NCBI GenBank assembly: GCA_963969495.1
Contig: OZ018317.1
Location: 220,898,235 to 220,962,234 of the forward strand
Reading direction: 5' to 3'
Source: Ceratothoa steindachneri
Taxonomy: Eukaryota > Arthropoda > Malacostraca > Isopoda > Cymothoidae
Length of the DNA stretch: 64,000 bases
Position 1 is the first letter of the stretch. Each line of letters opens with the position of its first letter. Of the stretch, positions 37,662-47,754 are shown piece after piece. The notes below the pieces were generated by a model. That model did no database searches. It was not told the DNA's origin and saw only the letters and a program-made list of their open reading frames with translations. The position numbers were made by a program, and so were the translations under genes.

Positions 37662-40560
37662 TTGAGGATGCGTAGTCCTCAAAAGGGTCAGATTGACGCT
37701 CTAGAAGAGTACTCACGCCACGCTTCAGGTCTCCAAACGGCTATTTTTCAAGACTTTTTCTCGTCTCGACTTAAACTGTTCAACAGAGTTGCTGTTGACA
37801 ACTTCCACAGGAAGTGTGTTCCAATGGCAGCAGATGCTATATGTGAAAGATTTCACACATAGATAACGCTGATAACGCTTCTGTTTAAGTTTGTAGCCGT
37901 GATTTATGGTTCTGTTCTGGCTAAGCTGGAAAATATCCCTGTAGTCTACAATGTCGAAGCCTCGAAGTATTTTTAACACTTCAATAAGCTGACCACGCGG
38001 TCTTCGGTTCTCCAGCGAGAACAAGTCGAATTCCCGTAATCTATCTTCGTAACTCTTCTGTCTGATAGAGGGAATCAGTTTGGTTGCTCTGGATTGTACT
38101 CGTTCTAATCCTGCAATATCATTTCGAAGCGAAGGACTCCAAAATTGTACGGCATACTCCAGGTGAGGTCGGACAAGGCAGTTATAAAAACACAGTACTA
38201 TCTCCTTGTTTCGATATCCAAACTGTCGCTTTATATAACTTAGAATCCTTTGGGCTTTCTTCTCCGCCTCAATACACTGCCTCGAGAACTTGACATCACT
38301 AGTGATAGTTACACCCAAGTCATTTTCACTGTCGGGATATTCAAGAGCAGTGCACTTAAGGATACATTGAGATTGGGTGTTTCAGTGGCCGATATGCAGC
38401 ACTTTGCATTTGTTCACGTTAAAAGCCATTTGACATGTGTCCGACCACTCCCCAATCTTCCGAAGATCATCTTGAAGGCGGGCAGTATTTCCTTCCTTTG
38501 CGACGTTCATACCAAGCTTGGTGTCATCGGCAGATTTAGAAATATTCGCAACCATTTCACCGTCCATGTTGTTGACGTAGATAATAAACAGTAGTGGTCC
38601 AATGACAGAACCTTGAGGAACACCACTAGTAACGGGCACCCACTCAGAAGCTTGTCAATTCAACACCACCCGTTGACGTCTGCCACTTAGCCAGTTCTCG
38701 ATCCAGCTGGCTACCTTTCCATCTATGCCCAGCGCACGCAATTTCAGGAGGAGGCGGTGGTGTGGTACCTTATACAAGGCTTTTTGAATGTCTAAGTAGA
38801 TAATATATCTACCGCCTTATCTCGGTTGTGCTCACTGAAAACGAAATGGAAGAAACCACAAGATTCGTTATGCATGACCGTTGCCTTCGGAACCGGTGAT
38901 GGGAACTCCTCAATCGTAAGTTGTACTCTAAATATGAGGTCATTTTGTCCACCATGATACTTTCCATGAGTTTACCGACTATTGAATTTAAGCTAATAGG
39001 TCGGTAGTTCGACGGCTGACTAGGGTCTCCTTTCTTGAAGATAGGAGTCACCTCCGCTTCACGCCAGTCTCTAGGAACGCATCCGGGCCGGATTGGCATG
39101 TTGAAGATTGTGCTCAAATTTCGTGACACTTCACCGAGCACTTCTTTCAACACTTTAGGTAGAAACCCGTCCGGGCTAGGAGACTTATTCGTCTTTATAT
39201 CAGTGATCTTTTTTTTTATTTCTCCATGGGTGAAGTCCATTTCCTCCAGCTTTTCCCCAAGTAAGATTCAGTGGGCTGGGGGATGTGAATACACTCTTCA
39301 GTAAACACTAAAGAGAAGTAGTCGTTCAGAAGGCTAGCATTTTCTGCATCTGAGTGCTTTAATGCCCTCTCCTCATTCACTAAATGGCCAATCGTGCGAT
39401 GGATTGGTTTACGGCTGTTTACATAACCAAAGAACTCCTTGGTATTCTTCTTGCAAATTCTCGCCACTCGTAGCTCCTCAGCACGCTTTGCCGCCCTTAT
39501 GCTGGACTTCACTCTTCTAGCTAGCCTACGGTACTCGTCAAAGTCCTCGGAAATTTTTGACTGTAGGTACACTGTTCTTTTCTCCCTCAGCAGTTGAACA
39601 ATTTCTCGATTAAAAGAAGACTGACGAAGGCTTTTCAAAGAGATGAATCGTGATTGAAGACTCATGAACGTAGTTTTGAATCTATTCCACGAATCTTCAA
39701 CATCCTCGCCCACTTCTAGCCTCGCATCAGTCAATCCAGCAGGAAGACCTGCAAAGTCTGCTCTTCTCAAATCAGGTTTCCTCGATTTACCACTCGCAGA
39801 CTCTATCTTGGGGACCTTTACTATAAATCTGACTAGTCGGTGATCACTGCCACCGAGCTCTTCGTGAACAGAGAGATCCTCAAAGATGTCATCCTCAGAG
39901 GTGGAAACCAAGTCGAGGGTATTATTTCCTCTCGTCCGCTCTCTCATCCATTGAGTCAAGAACTTGTTGTTAGCAAACTCCAAGAGTAGGGCGTTCTCGC
40001 CATAAAGTTCTCTGGTTTCCCAGTCAACTTGGGTATTTTAAATCTCCAATGGCGATACACACACTGTCTTGAACAGGTTCACCCAGTAGCCGATACAGAT
40101 CCCTGTCCTATTCAACGAGTTGGGCAAGAGGTCTGTAAAGCAGCTGGGTCCTGTATCTGGCAGGACCTATATCTAGGTCAACTTCTAGTAGCTCGTGGTC
40201 GGATACAATGTTGCAGTTCGTCGATTTGTGTGTATCCTTGACATACAACATCACACCGCCACCCTCTCTACTAGCCTATCTTTGTGGAAGAGTTGGTAAC
40301 CGGGAATCGTGAATTCACCTTCATAATCTCAGTTGAGGTTTTTTCCTACGACTCTCTTATGGCTTTTATTTCACGTTCTTCCGTCGCTACGAGGCTTTGA
40401 AGTTTAAGAAACTTGTTCCTGATCCACCTCGCATTAAACAGAAAAACTTTCAGGGAGTCCACGAATGTAGGACTCCCTACGCTCTTCCGTTCCCCGGCCT
40501 ATTTGTTGGCGAGGAGGCACCCCTTTTGCGGCCTCTGAGAAGGTCGTTCCAGGAGTGACG
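37662..40560 (-). pseudogene. LINE ORF2: endonuclease and reverse transcriptase
   Basis: The endonuclease lies in broken frames at about 40480-40000 (RWIRNKFLKLQSLVATEE). 39216-39983 holds LTQWMRERTRGNNTLDLV and GGSDHRLV, the end of the endonuclease, and a helical linker. 38809-39240 holds the fingers (NKSPSPDGFLPKVLKEV, NYRPISLNSIVGK). 38382-38639 has TSGVPQGSVIGPLLFIIYVN, and SADDT in place of FADDT. 37725-38318 has the C-terminal VRPHLEYAVQFWSP, RGQLIEVLKILRGFD and WNTLPVEVVN. Stops and frameshifts separate the pieces. Confidence 0.85.
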
Positions 40561-40684
40561 CGGGCGTAGTGGCGTACGTCCACCCTCACTCTGGGCCGGA
40601 CACTCATTTAGGTTCGCTCCACGACATCCTTCATTATGTTAGAGAGTACACCCTTTCCTTTAAAGTAAAGATGCACCCTTCCCT

Positions 40685-41745
40685 TTAGTAGAAATTGTTT
40701 CTACGATAAAAGGTGCGGTAAGGGTCCACAAAAAAGGCTCCCTCTTCCGTACACAAATCTGCCAGGCGTCTGTTCAAGGAGATGTTCCTCGAGTAAGCTA
40801 TCTTGGTTGGACCTCTTCTCGGAAGCATCCCGACCACAACACGTCTGCGGATTTTCAACCCACAATCGCCCACGGTTCCCATGACCGTGTGTATAATCTT
40901 TCCTTCAGGACCTACCTTACCTCCTTTGAGGTAGAGGTCGTTGTCACTTACTATCAGGGCAACGACTGAGTTCTCATATATCTCAGATTTCTCCGCCTCT
41001 ACCCTGATTCTGTGGTTTTCCCGTCCTGACAGGCAGCTTACCTTCACACTGGTGCGAAGGCGGGCCGCTAACAGTGGGTGCAGACCCCGTGATTGAGAGT
41101 CGCCAATAAGGTTGACTCTCGCACATTCCACTGCAAAGGAAAGAGTTTCCCTTTCGGAACTGACTTGTCCGTTTCCTCTTTAATCTCCATATTTTTCTTC
41201 TTTTTCTTCTTCTTCTTCTTTCTTTTTTCCTATTTTCCTCTGGTTTCACTTCTGTTTCTACTTTCTCTTCTTTTTTATTTCGTTTCTTGCTCTTTCTCTT
41301 CTTTTCTTTGGCCTGTTGAGCCAGTCGTGCAGCAGATGACTCCAGCTCTTGGACGTTGGAAGGCTGGCGTGGCACTGCCGATGCAATGCTCGCTCCTTGG
41401 GCAAGGGTCTCGTCGGCGGGGTGTCCACCCACGTCGGTGGGAGATACATCATGAATAGACTGGACCATCAGTCTTGAGGACAACTCGACGATCCTGTCCT
41501 CTAGACGGCGAAGCTGACGCGCGTGTTCAGACTCTAGGTTCTTCAGCTTCATCTCCAGTTCTTTAGATTTTTGCTCAGATGATCTATTTAGATCCTTGAG
41601 GTCCTGCACTTCCCCTTTAAGGACACAGTTAGTGCAGATAATTGCCGGGTGGCATTTGGAGTAACACCCCTCCGGGAGGTCCACGCATGACTTGTCCTTT
41701 TTTCACACCGAACAAAAGGACAGCCGGTCCTTTCTTTCCAGTCAT
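40685..41745 (-). pseudogene. LINE ORF1 with Cys-rich head, coiled coil and SGNH-like esterase domain
   Basis: 40983-41684 opens with a Cys/His-rich stretch (CYSKCHPAIICTNCV). A heptad-like coiled coil follows (KELEMKLKNLESEHARQLRR), then a Lys/Glu/Arg-rich stretch encoded by a TTC-rich run near 41200. A frameshift near 41110 moves to 40685-41131, with NLIGDSQSRGLHPLLA (GDS block of SGNH hydrolases), LIVSDNDLYLKGG and FFVDPYRTFYRRNNFY. The zinc-finger, coiled-coil, esterase order is known for CR1-like ORF1 proteins. Confidence 0.75.
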
Positions 41746-42600
41746 GCTGAACACTTTATATCTCTGAATACTTTGCAACCACTAAATAAAAGAAGAGAGG
41801 TTAGGGAGTTCTCCCACGTGAGTCACTCCCGCCTATCCATCGGAGACTTTTTAGGTGTTTCAGAAGGCACGCTACTTGTGCTGCTGTTCGTCCGACCGAG
41901 TCGTCAAACCTCAGCGTGCCGTGGCTCCCAACCAAGCAGCACTGACAGCCCCCGAAGAAGGTTATCGATTTCGCACCGGGTGAACAGCGGAACATGCCCC
42001 GTACTAAACTCTTACTAGTGCCATTTAGGGGGGGCAGGATCTCAGCGTAGCGTTCAATAGATATCCCGCCACACCAAGAGACTCGACCCAAGGCTTTGTG
42101 TTGGCCTAGCAACCAACCTGGAAACAAGGTCCATCACCTCGGACAGTTGCTACCAGACGCACCTCTCAACGCTCACTGGGAATTGTCAGTAATTACGCGC
42201 CAGGGAAGGGGTTAACGGGGCACTTACCCTCATCCCATTCATCGCACCCCAGCGCCTAGGGCTCCTCTAGTCCTAGTCTCTCGCAACCAGTGAGCGCCGA
42301 TTGGCATTATTTTTAGAGATTCCAAAGTCTCTCTTCTGACGCATGAGGTAGCTGTCAGGTCCTTAAATTTAGATAGATAAAGGATAAAGCTGAAAGGATA
42401 GTAGTCGTTTTTTTTAATCTGTCGAAGGGATAGATAAAATAGTAACCGAATACAGGATAGAAGAGTAGAAGACAGACGCACTTTGTCTGGAACCTCATTC
42501 CCGACCGATTCGACAAGGGTAACCCTACCCAGGGTACCATAAAGGAAACCACCGACGACATAGCTAAAAAAATCTATGGTACACGCAAGCTCTCTCTCCA

Positions 42601-42610
42601 CGGCAAGGAG

Positions 42611-42645
<35 letters not shown>

Positions 42646-44321
42646 TGTGTGTGTGTAACAAGGAGTAACAAGGAAAAGAGGTACCCTAGTAGACCTTACG
42701 ATCCATTCAAAGAGGGTAGCTTTGAGTGAACACTTGAGCAGACGCAGTCCTCTAAAGGGTCAGATTGACGCTCAGGGAGAGCAATCACGCCACTCTTCAA
42801 GTCTCCACGAGGCTATTTTTCAAGACTTTTTCTCGTCTCGACTTGAACTGTTCAACAGAATTGCTTTTGACAACTTCCACAGGAAGTGTGTTCCAATGGC
42901 AGCAGATGCTATATGTGAAAGATTTCTCACACAGATCACGCTAGTAACGCTTCAGTTCAGGTTTGTAGCTGTGATTTCTTGTTCTGCTCTGGCTAAGCTG
43001 GAAAATATCCTGTAGTCTACAATGTCAAAGCCTCGAAGTATTTTGATCACTTCGATAAGCTGACCACGCAGTCTCTGGGTCGCCACCGAGAACAAGTCTA
43101 ATTCACGTAATGTATCTTTATAACTCTTGTGTCTGATAGAGGGAATCAGTTTGGTTGCTCTGGCTTGCACACGTTCTAATCTTGCGATATCCTTTCAAAA
43201 CGAAGGACTCCAAAATTGTACGGCATACTCCAGGTGCGGCCGAACAAGGGAGTTGTACAGACAAAGTACTATCTCCTTGTTCCGATATCCAAACTGTTGC
43301 GTTATATAACTTAACATCCTTTGGGCTTTCTTCTCCGCCTCAATACACTGCCTCGAGAACTTGAGATCACTAGTGATAGTTACACCCAAGTCCTTCTCAG
43401 TGTCGATGGATTCAAGTGCAGTGCACACAAGGATATATTGAGAATGGGGGTTTTGGTGGCTATATTGATCATTTTGCACTTGTTTACGTTAAAAGCGATT
43501 TACCACGTGTCCGACCGCTCCCCAATCTTTCGAAGATCATCTTGAAGGCGGGTAGTATTTCCTTCCTTTGCGACGTTCATACCAAGCTTGGTGTCTTTGG
43601 AAAATTTAGAAATCTTCGCAACCATGTCACCGTCCATTTCGTTGACGTAGATGATGAACAGTAGTGGTCCCAAGACAGAACCTTGAGGAACACCGCTAGT
43701 AACGAGCACCCACTCAGAAGCCTGTCCATTCAACACCACCCGTTGACGTCTGCTACTTAGTCAGTTCTCTATCCAACTTGCTACTTTTCCATCTATGCCC
43801 AGCGCAAGCACCTTCCGGAGGAGGCGGCGGTGTGGTACCTCATCGTAGGCTTTTTGAAAGTCTAAGTAGATAACATCCACCGCATTATCCCTGTCTTACT
43901 CACTGAAAACGAAGTGAAATAACTCCACAAGTTCCGTGAGGCATGACCGTTGCCTTCGGAAGCCGTGCTGTGAACTCCTCAGTAGCAGGTTTGACTCTAA
44001 ATACGACGTCATTTTGTCCACCCTGATGCTTTCCTTGAGTTTACCGACTATCGAAGTCAGACTGATAAGTCGGTAGTTTGACGGTTGGCTTCGGCCTCCT
44101 TTCTTGAAGATAGGATTCACCTCCGCTCCACGCCAGTCTCTAAGAACGTATCCGATCCGGATTGACATGTTGAAAATTGTGCTCAGATGTCGTGACACTT
44201 CATCGCGCACTTCTTTCAACACTTTAGGTAGAAACTTGTCCGGGCTAGGAGACTTATTCGTCTTTAGATCAGTGATCATTTTTCCTATTTCTCCTTGGGT
44301 GAAGTCCTCCATTTTCTCCAC
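42601..44321 (-). mobile_element. CR1-like LINE copy 2, 5'-truncated
   Basis: The (TC)n tail (42613-42655, partly GT) and the same 3' terminal sequence as copy 1 (gtaacaaggagtaacaagg on the + strand) are followed by matching 3' UTR and ORF2. 43195-43479 and 43500-43739 carry the palm and thumb; 43896-44321 carries the fingers. The YADD motif reads FSKDT. The 5' end is cut at about 44321, directly against the (GA)n of copy 3. Confidence 0.9.
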
Positions 44322-45523
44322 AGAGAGAGATAGAGGGTGAGAGAGAGAGAGAGAGGGTGAGAGAGAGTAACAAGGAAAGAAAGTACCCTAGGACACCTTA
44401 CGGTCCATTCAAAGAGGGTACCTTTGGACTAGCAATCGAGCAGGCACATGGCTGCTCAATTGTTTTGCGTCCCTAAACGGCCACTTTTCAAGACTTTGTC
44501 TAGTCTTGACTTGAACTGGTCAACAGATTCACTGTTGACAACTTCCACTGGAAGTGCGTTCCACTTACCGCAGATACTGTGAGTGAAAAAATTTCCACAC
44601 AAATTTCCGTTGTAACGCTTCAGTTCAAGTTTGAAGCAGTGATTGCGCGTTCTGTTCTCACTCAGTGTGAAAATATCCCAGTAGTCAACATTGTGGAACC
44701 CTCGAAGTATTTTGATAACTTCGATGAGCTGACCACGCAGTCTACGGGTTTCCAGCGAGAACAGATCTAATTCCCTTAGTATATCCTCATAACTTTTATG
44801 TCGGATAGAGGAAATCAGCTTAGTTTCCCTGGCTTGTACGCGTTCCAACTTTGCGATATCCTTTCGAAACGAAGGACTCCAAAATTGTAGGGCATACTCC
44901 AGGTGCGGCCGAACGAGGGAGTTGTACAGACAAAGTACTATCTCCTTGCTACGGTTTCCAAACTGGCGCTTTATGTAGCCTAACATCCTTTGGGCTTTCT
45001 TCTCTGCCTTGATGCACTGTTTCGAGAACTTGAGGTCGCTAGTGATAGTTACACCCAAGTCCTTCTCAGGGTCACTCGATTCAAGAGCAATGCCCTTAAG
45101 GATGTACTGAGATTTGGGGTTTCGGTGGCCGATATGCATTACTTTGCATTTTCCCGCGTTGAAAGGCATTTGCCACGTGTCCGACCACTCCCCAATCCTT
45201 TGAAGGTCCTCTTGGAGGCGGGCAGTGTTCCCCTCCTTTGCCATATTGATAACAAGCTTGGTGTCGTCGACAAATTTAGAGATTTTGGCAACCATGTCTC
45301 CGTCCATGTCGTTGACATAGATAATAAACAGTAGTGGTCCCAGGACGGAACCTTGAGGGACACCACTAGATACGGGCGCCCATTCAGAGGCCCGACCATT
45401 CACCACTACGTGTTGCCGTCTGTCACTTAGCCAGCTCTCTATCCAACCTGCTACCTTGCCGTCTGTGCCGTGCGCATGCACTTTCCGGAGAAGGCGGCGG
45501 TGTCGTACCTTGTCAAAGGCCTT
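44322..45523 (-). mobile_element. CR1-like LINE copy 3, 5'-truncated, longest intact ORF2 segment
   Basis: 44456-45481 is one uninterrupted 341-codon frame. It runs from the post-fingers palm (SGVPQGSVLGPLLFIIYVND, FVDDTKL catalytic block) through QWSDTWQM-type sequence to the C-terminal WNALPVEVVNSESVDQFKSR and a stop. It is the best-preserved copy here. The tail is (GA)n at 44322-44368 with the same aagg-type terminus. The 5' end is cut within the QKAFDK codons at 45523, directly followed by (GA)n at 45526. Confidence 0.92.
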
Positions 45524-45525
45524 TT

Positions 45526-45612
45526 GGAGAGAGAGAGAGAGAGAGTAAAAACTACAGAACTACAGAAACAAGGAGCAGCAGAGACCTTAAGATCCGCTCA
45601 AGGCCAGTCTGC
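45526..45612 (-). mobile_element. CR1-like LINE 3'-end scrap (copy 4)
   Basis: (GA)n at 45526-45546 is followed by gaaacaaggagcagcagaga and ccttaagatccgctcaaggc, a diverged match to the 3' terminus of copies 1-3 (ccttacgatccattcaaag). Only about 65 bp of 3' UTR is present. Confidence 0.6.
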
Positions 45613-45689
45613 TTACAGAAGATGTTAACTACCACATTCTAACGTTAGTATATCATGTGTTTTTTAACATGCTGTTTTTGTTGTTGTTT

Positions 45690-45885
45690 TTTTACTATTT
45701 TAACTCTACGGTACACACTTATCTACTTGTTTACCGTTTGTATATATATTTTTTACATGATTTTTTAAGTATTTCTATTCTACTGTACACACTTATCTAC
45801 ATGTGTATCATTTTACCTTTCTTTACTTGGCTCTTCTAATTATTTCAATTCTACGGTACACACTTATCTACATGTGTTCCCTTGA
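45690..45885 (+). repeat. Three-copy tandem repeat, about 73 bp period
   Basis: ctacggtacacacttatcta recurs at about 45706, 45780 (ctactg variant) and 45851, with T-rich filler between. Unit spacing is about 71-75 bp. Confidence 0.8.
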
Positions 45886-46049
45886 CATGCAGGTTCAGCT
45901 ATCCCTCAAATACACAAAGACGCTTCTTCGAACCAGGGGTGGGGCGGTGATAGGATAGTACTTTCTTCTCCCGCAGGCTTCGCCTGCTAGTAAGGAAAAT
46001 AATATACTTTTAAGACAGACAGAAAAAGAATAGGGTAATTCACATTCAC

Positions 46050-46607
46050 TCCATGCAGGGAGGCGTCGCTGGCATCTTTCTATTCATCATTTATTTTAAT
46101 CCTTAACTCCTTATAATATATGACGTTTTAATCTGTGCTCCTACTACGTTATATTTACACTATTGAAGTACTCATCAAGTCGTTTTTTTAACATATTAAC
46201 TGACGTGCTTTCTACTACACGGTTGGGCAGGCTATTCCACGGTTGCGGGATTTTAAAAGTGAAGTAATTTTGAGCTATAGTAGAGTTAAAAATCTTGTTC
46301 ACTAATTTTAAACCATTTTGGCGTGTTTGGCCCTTTCGTCCATCTCGAACAATAGTCTGTAATCAATATTAGTAAATCCTTTTAAGATTTTGAATATCTC
46401 GATCAATTGTCCACGTAATCGTCTACTTTCAAGTGATAGTAGGTTTAATGAGCGGAGTCTATCTTCGTACGGTTTGTTTCTGATTCCAGGAACTAGTTTC
46501 GTAGCCCGACGTTGCACTCTTTCTAACAGCGCTATATCTTTGTTTAGGGAGTGACACCAAAATTGAACCGCGTATTCGAGTTGTGGGCACACGACCATTT
46601 GTATAGT

Positions 46608-46612
<5 letters not shown>
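46050..46612 (-). mobile_element. CR1-like LINE, 3' end, second subfamily
   Basis: On the - strand: VCPQLEYAVQFWCHSLNKDIALLERVQRRATKLVPGIRNKPYEDRL near 46570-46440, RGQLIEIFKILKGFTNIDY near 46400, and the terminal LPNRVVESTSVNMLKKRLDEYF near 46170-46230. It is related to, but clearly different from, copies 1-3. It is 5'-truncated at about 46612, again directly against (GA)n. Confidence 0.82.

Positions 46613-46669
<57 letters not shown>
46613..46669. repeat. (GA)n microsatellite
   Basis: About 56 bp of GA repeat at the truncated 5' end of the neighbouring LINE fragment, roughly 190 bp before exon 5. Confidence 0.95.
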
Positions 46670-46672
<3 letters not shown>

Positions 46673-46862
46673 GATTTTCAGTTTCACTGGAATGGAATGC
46701 CATTACCACGGACGGGAAGATCATCTTAGCCTTGCCACAACAAGCAAACGGGATCTGACAAATGATGAAATGTTAATTTTATAGGAACACGAAATGCTTA
46801 TTTATATGACTTGCATGCAGTACTCACACCTTAATTACTACACATCCTTCTTTACTTCATAG

Positions 46863-46963
46863 ATAACAACCAAGATACATAACCAATGTAGTGATGATTT
46901 CTCGGGAACTTCTGCTGCGACGCCTCTGGCAGCTGCGATTATCGCTTTGGCGCTGGAAGCGAA
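46863..46963 (+). CDS. PCSK1-like: Convertase exon 5: catalytic Ser (GTSAATPLAA)
   Basis: The acceptor is ttacttcatag and the donor gtaaga; 101 nt, phase 0 to 2. It encodes ITTKIHNQCSDDF, then SGTSAATPLAAAIIALALEA. GTSAA.PLAA is the catalytic-serine signature of kexin-type convertases. The acceptor polypyrimidine tract is short (cttctttacttcatag). The final AA of the exon joins the first C of exon 6 to make Asn, giving EANPNMTWRDVQH, the standard family sequence across this junction. Confidence 0.95.
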
Positions 46964-47754
46964 GTAAGACCCAGAGCGATTGTAAAATAATCTTTGCTGA
47001 TTATTTAACTTTTTAACATTTAAGCACTTTTACTTTTATGAAACAATGAATAGAAATCGCAGAGTTACTTTTAAAACAGGTTTTTTATTAGCATGGTCTT
47101 AAATCACTAACATAAAGCTTAGAATTACCTTATCAGTGTTTATAATACCAAACCCTCTTGTTTCAAGACTTGCATTGGTGTGTGTTATGGCATAGGATAA
47201 AAAAAAGAAGTGGGATGGAAGTTAGAAAAAGAGTAAGAGATACAATAGCCTAGCTAAAGCCAGAATGTGGCCGCCAAGTCCTCCAGATCAAGACCATTAA
47301 ACGAACTCCTAGGATTATTATACATCCGCACGTGAGTCATGGCATTTACTCCATGTAATGGAAAGGTTCATATTTAATCACCGTCTACGACATGCAGCTG
47401 ACACCATAGTAATAATATTTGTGTTACCACATGATTGGGTGGCTAAGAAACCCATGCCACAGAGCAGTACTCAGTTCACTAATGAGCAGGAAGAAGATGA
47501 ACGCTGAAATTGGTCAAGGAAGGAGTGGAGTGATCATCAAAACATTTCACCGAAGAATAACAAACAATCTTACCTTTCAACTATTCTATCTATGTACTTT
47601 TCAAACAGTTTCACTTCCCCGTACTTCAGCATTCATGATTTTATTGAAACTTCATGGATAAATTTCTCACACAGTCAATAATCTCCTCATGTTATGGTGA
47701 CATAACATAATGAGATTATTTATTGTGTGAGATCTTTCATTATTACTATAAGAC
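46964..47754 (+). other. First part of intron 5
   Basis: About 790 bp, AT-rich, no feature recognised before the minisatellite. Confidence 0.6.

Larger units (their letters stand above)
37556..42600 (-). mobile_element. CR1-like LINE, near full-length copy 1 of a chain
   Basis: Reading the - strand: 5' UTR (from about 42600 or 42240 down to 41745), ORF1 (41745-40685), endonuclease (about 40480-39800), linker and reverse transcriptase (about 39600-38380), C-terminal domain (38318-37725), 3' UTR and a (TC)n tail at 37581-37556. This is the only copy in the chain with ORF1. Its 5' side directly meets the (TC)n tail of copy 2. ORFs are shifted or interrupted several times but long open segments remain, so the insertion is fairly young. 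Confidence 0.85.

Noticed and set aside
38084..38594. + strand open frames over the LINE chain
   Set aside because: Antisense shadows of the - strand polymerase; similar shadows recur at the same place in copies 2 and 3.
41093..41458. + strand 121-codon Phe-rich frame
   Set aside because: Antisense to the Lys/Glu-rich part of LINE ORF1 (TTC-rich run).
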